From Acidipila sp. EB88 (GTDB lineage Bacteria; Acidobacteriota; Terriglobia; Terriglobales; Acidobacteriaceae): a stretch of DNA of 64,000 nucleotides. Shown here piece after piece: positions 63,018-64,000 of this stretch. The notes under the pieces were generated by a model. That model did no database searches, was not told the origin of the DNA, and saw nothing but the letters and a program-made list of their open reading frames with translations. Location: contig NZ_QWEV01000005.1 of NCBI RefSeq assembly GCF_003858395.1, forward strand, positions 3,100,001 through 3,164,000. Reading direction: 5' to 3'. The stretch's first letter is position 1. Each line of letters opens with the position of its first letter. The position numbers were made by a program, and so were the translations under genes.

Positions 63018-64000
63018 GGAAGTCCGGCCAGCACCCGTGGTGTCTCTCATCGCTGGGGTGGTTGTTCCTGCTCGCAGCGTCAATGGCGCGTGCACAGGCA
63101 GGAAACGCAACGGGTCAGGTGGAGGGAGCCATGCAACTGCTGCGAGCCGGCGAGGTGCACCAGGCTCTGCAGCAATTCGATGTCGTCCTGAAAAGCAATC
63201 CCCATTCTGCATACGCGCTCATTGGCCGCGGCGTCTGCGAGAACCAGCTACAGCAGTACGCGGCAGCTGCTCTCGACTTCAAGGCTGCTTTGCATCTGGA
63301 TCCCGCATCCGTGTCGGCGCATTACAACTACGCACTTACCTTGATCCGCCTGCACCAGGAGGATGCTGCGATCGCGCAGCTGCGCATGGTACTCAACGCT
63401 CAGCCTGAAGCGCTGCAGCCGCTCTACAACCTTGCTGTACTGCTTGAAGCAAAAGGCGCGTATGCCGAAGCAGCCGAGCGCCTGCGGGTGGCTCATCGGG
63501 TCGCTCCTGAAGACCCGGGCATTGCGGTGCACTTTCTTGCCGACCTGCTTCACCTTGACACGCACGCCGAGGTTGCGTCATTGATCGCAGAGCTTTCCGC
63601 CGAGTCGACACCTTCGGCGCTGCAGCGCGATGCGGGCGCGGCGCTTCTGGGAGCAGGACGCGCCGCGGAGGCAAACCCACTCCTGATGGCCGCCTACAAT
63701 CGTGAGCCGAACTTCGAGACAGCGCTGCTTCTGGCTCGCTCGCTGCTTGCAGCCGACCAGGCGCAGGCTGCGCTGACGCTGCTTTCAAACAGTACTCCGG
63801 CTGGCGCCGGCAACGAGGAGGTGGCCCAGTTCCACACACTCATCGGCATTGCCATGGCCGCCACACACGATCCGCGCGGGGCTACCGCGCAACTGCAAAC
63901 GGCGTTATCGCTCGATCCAAGACTCGCCATCGCGCAAAATGTACTGGGTTTCTGCCAGACACAACAGGGGCAGTACGTCCAGGCTGCGGAGGCTTACCAG
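63014..64000 (+). CDS. Exported TPR-repeat protein, C-terminus beyond window
   Basis: The first 329 codons of a TPR protein whose ATG overlaps the CRTAC1 stop by 4 bp. A signal peptide (CLSSLGWLFLLAASMARAQ) is followed by regular TPR units (AMQLLRAGEVHQALQQFDVVLKSNPHSAYALIGRG, VSAHYNYALTLIRLHQEDAAIAQLRMVLNAQPEALQPLYNLAVLLEAKG, LAIAQNVLGFCQTQQGQYVQAAEAYQ). Final gene of the TBDR-TPR-CRTAC1-TPR run seen here; more genes may follow. Confidence 0.9.
   Translation, partial: MRKSGQHPWCLSSLGWLFLLAASMARAQAGNATGQVEGAMQLLRAGEVHQALQQFDVVLKSNPHSAYALIGRGVCENQLQQYAAAALDFKAALHLDPASVSAHYNYALTLIRLHQEDAAIAQLRMVLNAQPEALQPLYNLAVLLEAKGAYAEAAERLRVAHRVAPEDPGIAVHFLADLLHLDTHAEVASLIAELSAESTPSALQRDAGAALLGAGRAAEANPLLMAAYNREPNFETALLLARSLLAADQAQAALTLLSNSTPAGAGNEEVAQFHTLIGIAMAATHDPRGATAQLQTALSLDPRLAIAQNVLGFCQTQQGQYVQAAEAYQ

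Overview
The window looks like chromosomal DNA from a soil Acidobacteriota of the Terriglobales/Acidobacteriaceae type. This is inferred from GC-rich coding, several long Oar-like TonB-dependent receptors (TBDRs) with an N-terminal carboxypeptidase-regulatory-like domain, CRTAC1 (FG-GAP plus ASPIC/UnbV) proteins beside TPR proteins, a beta-propeller two-component sensor kinase, and many exported glycoside hydrolases with twin-arginine (Tat) leaders. No rRNA, tRNA, CRISPR array or intact insertion sequence was found.

Layout. (1) 1-5.7 kb, minus strand: a membrane-anchored winged-helix regulator, a GH89 alpha-N-acetylglucosaminidase, an HGSNAT-like membrane acetyltransferase overlapping it by 4 bp, a small unknown ORF, and the start of a TBDR; this reads as one N-acetylglucosamine-glycan locus. 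(2) 6.0-14.7 kb: a PaiB-like flavin protein; a minus-strand pair of an exported double-VOC protein and a GH2 enzyme; and, from a shared divergent region, a plus-strand trio of two Tat-exported TIM-barrel sugar isomerases and a clan GH-A-like glycosidase. (3) 15.0-26.0 kb, minus strand: TPR protein, CRTAC1 protein, TBDR ending in a clear intrinsic terminator, then a propeller histidine kinase and a LuxR-type response regulator. (4) 26-36 kb: an SDR, a six-hairpin glycosidase, an S1 sulfatase, a GH78 enzyme and a GT39-type membrane mannosyltransferase with a C-terminal TPR tail. (5) 36.2-42.6 kb: a structured palindromic element, a GH92 alpha-mannosidase whose catalytic-acid position carries Gln, and its TBDR, preceded by a promoter and a LacI-type operator. 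(6) 43-47.4 kb: exported glutathione peroxidase, an amidohydrolase of the resorcylate-decarboxylase type, then a decayed polysaccharide patch (5'-truncated flippase, frameshifted GT2). (7) 48.0-55.8 kb, plus strand: M14 metallopeptidase, TBDR, S9 peptidase, a peptide-use module. (8) 56.4-64.0 kb, plus strand: TBDR, TPR, CRTAC1 and a second TPR protein, the last running off the window.

How it fits together. Most of the window consists of uptake modules, each pairing an outer-membrane TBDR with its own exported enzymes. The most interesting unexplained unit is the TBDR/TPR/CRTAC1 set, present twice in different gene orders, in one copy with 4-bp translational overlaps. It contains no obvious enzyme. 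The second notable item is the GH92 enzyme with a Glu-to-Gln exchange at the acid position, which by analogy with a known GH92 branch suggests cleavage of mannose-phosphate-mannose caps rather than ordinary mannosides.
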